From Eleginops maclovinus (Eukaryota > Chordata > Actinopteri > Perciformes > Eleginopidae), in contig NC_086356.1 of assembly GCF_036324505.1 (NCBI RefSeq), positions 19,343,528-19,407,527 on the forward strand: a DNA stretch of 64,000 nucleotides, written 5' to 3'. The notes under the pieces were generated by a model, which worked only from the letters and a program-made list of their open reading frames with translations, did no database searches and was not told the origin of the DNA. Below, piece after piece: positions 60,100 through 64,000 of the stretch; the stretch's first letter is position 1, and each line of letters starts with the position of its first letter. A program made the position numbers and the translations under genes.

Positions 60100-62690
60100 T
60101 TATCTGTTTAATCCTCACAGTCTGAGTGAGAAGCCTCTGATCCTCACTTAATGTTCTGGTGTGTTGTCATCTGTTTATGCTTCTGCTTCATCTTAATAGG
60201 GATGATGATGTTCCCCACTATTCAGCTTCTTATCATGGTGCTGGTTTTGGCAGGTAATATTGATGGAGCAGTGAAAGAGAGTGGAGAATTTAGGAGCTAA
60301 GAGACAGATATTCCTATAAAGAAGAGTAAATATTGGCCTCATTCATTAGGTATCCAGACTCCACATTAATGATACACTGCCTGCTGAATGGGTAAACAGG
60401 CACCGAATATACACCTATAAAAATGTTGAATCTCTTTATTAATATTGTTTTATTGATTCATCTGCATGCTTCTTCATCGCTTCACCTTAGCAGGGATGCT
60501 GATTCTTATTTTACACAAAAATATCAGTTTGCATTCTGATTGAAGTCTTCAGTGATCATTTAATCATTTTGCATTGTGCACTACGAAGTCTTTCACCGCC
60601 TTTTTGCAACTCCAGGCTCGATGTCTGCTGCCATCTGGCAACTCTCCCACACAGTCCAGATTTGTGAAGTGCTGCAAAGACTGTTGTCTCTCCAGAAAAA
60701 AGTCTCTTTTAGGAGCCAAAGAACTCTGTAATTTAGTTAGACAGATTCTTGGATCCTTTAGTCAACTCTGCAACTGAGGTGCATTGTTGCATGTCGCTTG
60801 ATTTGTGATCTTACATCCTGCTCTGGGAGGCGAGAATAGAATAAACTTGATCGCTCACAAGAGACAGAATATGTTATATTCTTTGACATTTACAAAGATT
60901 GTACAAAGCAACACAAATATTAGATAAAACTCATTTCAGTTATACGCTTATACTCATGAAGAAAGGAGATGTTAGGCTTGGCAAGACCTTTTGTAAAGTG
61001 CAGGGTTACCCGGATATGCCTCCTTTTCTATCTTACTTTGAATCTCATAGAACTGTATTTTTTAAAAGGCATGGTCTTATAAGCACAGAATGGCTGGGCA
61101 CTATAGGTCAGTACACTCACAAAACTAAGTAATCAATCAACTAATACATTCCAAACATTTTCTCTAAATGATCTTTTGTGACCATATATGTTTTCTGTAG
61201 TTATCCTGACCCCATTAATTGCATTTGGGAAACAAGAACCCCTGGTACTTCTTTTTCTGAGCCAGCTTCTTACTGTAGCATCCTGTCTCCTTGGGTTGTT
61301 TCTGTCATTAATGATTGACAGGGGTTTCCTGTGTACAGCTGTAGAGGTCAAGCTAATGGCTTTGTCTGCAGCCTGCTATCTTTCCTGCTGTCGTAACAAT
61401 CTTCACCTTTATTTACTGAAGTGTCCATTCCAGACACAGATATTAAAAACAAGGATGCTCACTGTGAGGCTTATATAAACTTCTTCTGAAACATCGTCTA
61501 GCCCCAAATGTGTTCAGTCTTCTAATAAAAAGATACTGTCTAGCCTTCTTACATATAAAATAAACACTGTCTATAAAACTTAGTTTGTCTTCTATGTTCC
61601 CTGCACTTCTAAATTGAGTAAACATATATTCTATAGTGAGGGAAATGGCAGAAGGTTTACAGGAGGTAAGGGTAAATTAGCATTAAGTAGAGTTAAAAAT
61701 AAAAACACTAGAGTGGAACTCTGAAAAAGGAACAGTGAATGAAGAGTTGATTTTACTCTATATAGATTGGGACCAAAGGTTATATTTTTAAAGTATAAAT
61801 GTTGTTCAATTTTAGTCAAATTTACTGAGCTGAACTTGTGTCTAGCTTGATAACCTGAGCAAAATAATACTTTTTGTGGAAAAAACACACTAAAACCATT
61901 TTATAAGCATATTTAGCAACCTAAAAGTGTTGCTGTGCAGTGTCATTCCATTGATGTACACAGAAAATAATATTGAACATGATAAAACGTTTATATTATC
62001 AGTGTTTTCGTGCAGTCTTAACACACTTTTCCAGGTAGTAACGTAACTAAATAAGATAAGTAAAAGTCAGTGAGCACAGACAGAGTTTGTGAGCTCACAC
62101 AGATGATGTGACTGACGTGCGACACAGTTTTTAGCAGTAAGTTATTCATGAATGGCTGCTTGTCATGCTTTGTGTTTAACTGATGGGACGTGTCATGCAG
62201 TGTGCAGTGATGGACGGCGGGGATCCACGGAGAGCTGCAGGAGTTTAGTCCACATGCTTTTCTGATTTCCTGAGCTTTCTGACAGCATCATGAATATTTG
62301 CCCACACTGTCAACCTTCACTGCTGCAACATTTCTGTGTTTTCTTTTCCTTTTGGATGTTTCCTGACTCTCATTAAATTGTAAAAAAAACCCACAGGGTG
62401 TGTACATTTTTAAGCAAAAATATTTGAGCAGCAGAAGGCAAGATTTTATTTTTAAATAATAATCAAAAAAGAGAAAATGTTCATCCTCATGCTGTTGTCA
62501 AAAAATGTGTTATAGCAAGACTCATTTATTGATGCACGGATACAAGTAGACAAGTATGTCTCATTATACAGGTTTGGATGATAACTTTGACATTTTATAT
62601 AATACATAATGTTAATAAAACAAACATGATAGTATCGTGCAAATTATCCTGTGCCTCTTACATTTACAGTTATGGTTAATCAAACTTCCA
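60100..62690. other. No recognised gene; one weak candidate exon pair
   Basis: A start with a signal-peptide-like sequence (60205-60252, donor GTAATA) and a Cys-rich open stretch (60574-60777) are present but their phases do not join. Otherwise AT-rich DNA without recognisable coding content. Confidence 0.4.
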
Positions 62691-62696
62691 AGGTCA

Positions 62697-62758
62697 AAAA
62701 CCTATATAACACACCACAGGAAAGGGAAAACCCCCAAAAGCATAATAAGGCCTCTTTA
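62697..62758. repeat. Dispersed fish MITE, right-end fragment (copy 3)
   Basis: AAAACCTATATAACACACCA then AGGGAAAACCCCCAAAAGCA and TAATAAGGCCTCTTTAAA match the right end of copy 1 at 21608-21668. Confidence 0.65.
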
Positions 62759-63689
62759 AACAGTGACCACTGCAGAAGTAAGAAAACATCAAAAATAACA
62801 TATATTCAACATCTATAAACAAAATGTAATTCTACACTTGGTTCAACAGGTGTGATTTCATCAAATAGTTATCTTTTCGCAGCGCATCTTCTTTGTGTAA
62901 TAACTCGTCATGATACTTTGTCTGATTGTGCGGCCTGCACATGCTTTCACTCCTATTAAATAAATCCATAGTCTACATTGTAGGTACATTCCTATTCAGT
63001 ATTACTATAAAATAGCATCACGTGCAGAGTAGCTCACAGATAATCAGCAGACATCAGTGGATCACAGCTGATTGTATTAAAGGAGTACTCCTCGTCTGCC
63101 GTCTTAAACAGATTTACAGCAGAAGATCGATAATAATTTAATCTCCACACATCCTCTACAGAGAAGTGTCTGGCTCTGTTTGGCACCACAGCTGCTACTC
63201 TATGTGTTAGCTTAGCTCTGTCGAGATGCATTATTAATGGCAAACAACATATTTTATGTGTGATGTTTCAGGGCCAAAATACATTTCTGATGTTCTGCTG
63301 CATAAACATATACAGGTGTAGTTTTTGTCCCCAGAGTAAAAACTAAACTTGGACAAGCAGTTTTGAGTTAGTATGCTCATTATATTTATGTTGCTCCCAG
63401 AAAACTGCAACTCTTATTTTAAATGAGATTTAGATCTTTTGATTACTGCTTTTTATTAAAGGAAATGCATACTCATTGCTTACACTTTCATTTTTATTCT
63501 AGTATTTTATACTTTACACTTTGAATTTACATGATCTCAGGTTTTTTTTTAATGATATCTTATTGTTCTATATTATATTGTAATATTTTGTTTTGTATTA
63601 TATTGTATTAGTTTGGATTAGGTTAGATGAGTCAAACTTTAGTTTTTTGTCAGGGCAGAACAATTGATTTTCGCTATGAAAGGTGCTTT

Positions 63690-63720
63690 ACAAATAAAAC
63701 ATGTATTATTATTATTATTT
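63690..63720 (+). repeat. Dispersed repeat tail followed by (ATT)n
   Basis: GAAAGGTGCTTTACAAATAA then an ATT triplet run. The same ending motif occurs at 32520. The rest to 64000 is a mildly GC-richer end (63940-64000) that could approach the next gene, but nothing is identified. Confidence 0.5.
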
Positions 63721-64000
63721 AAATGATTTAGAAACATCATTAAATACATACATATATACAGTAGACAATGTTTAATTGTTTTTTGCACCACTTCTTAATG
63801 CTTTTAGTGTTTTCTGAAAGCACTTTGGATTGTGTTGTTATTGATATGTGCTGTACATAATTATGATTTCAGGACCTACAGTACATGATAAAGACAAAGA
63901 GAGAGCGTGCTTCCTGTTGGCTCCTCTCCACAGCTGCTGGCAGTGAGGCAGGAGTCATGTGACCCAGCGTGGCCTCACCCTCAGTGGCAGAGGTTCAGAG

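Noticed and set aside
61188..61478. 96-residue + strand frame with hydrophobic start
   Set aside because: Looks like a signal peptide at first, but no splice partner, no conserved motif and no close poly(A) signal; chance is likelier.

Overview
The window is vertebrate nuclear DNA, almost certainly from a ray-finned (teleost) fish. Genes are split into short exons with GT-AG introns, the encoded proteins are close to human orthologues, and the repeats are typical of fish: long (CA)n tracts, a Tc1-like transposon, an L2/Rex-type LINE, hAT-type MITEs and L2-like 3' tails. The gene content (surf1, surf6, kyat1, spout1, st6galnac6, st6galnac4, miga2, dolpp1) corresponds to human 9q34, locally rearranged. 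Exon boundaries were read by eye from splice sites, reading phase and family similarity; all eight gene models close in frame and give proteins of about the expected length.

Layout. 1-1.75 kb (+): an rpl7a-derived locus whose protein frame is broken and mostly lost, but which still carries intronic box C/D snoRNAs (SNORD24 and SNORD36-like), a pyrimidine-rich possible first exon and a poly(A) signal; it looks like a ribosomal protein gene turned into a non-coding snoRNA host. 2.4-5.65 kb (-): surf1, head to head across about 220 bp with surf6 (+, 5.87-8.2 kb). 9.1-14.5 kb (+): kyat1, with a foldback transposon remnant in its first coding intron. 15.5-19.6 kb (+): spout1. 22.2-25.4 kb and 28.4-30.7 kb (-): the paralogous sialyltransferases st6galnac6 and st6galnac4, which share exon structure; st6galnac6 has the same degenerate minisatellite in three blocks around its exons. 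33.1-42.8 kb (+): miga2, with a LINE in one intron and a nearly intact Tc1-like element in another. 47.5-52.2 kb (+): dolpp1. From 52.3 kb to the end I find no convincing gene, only repeats and AT-rich DNA.

The genes do not form one pathway. surf6, spout1 and the snoRNA locus concern ribosome or RNA biology, surf1 and miga2 mitochondria, dolpp1 and the sialyltransferases glycosylation in the ER and Golgi, and kyat1 tryptophan and sulfur amino acid metabolism. The observation most worth following is the snoRNA-bearing rpl7a relic; next are the st6galnac4 uORF whose stop lies one base before the main start, the one-stop Tc1 transposase, and the minisatellite confined to st6galnac6 introns.
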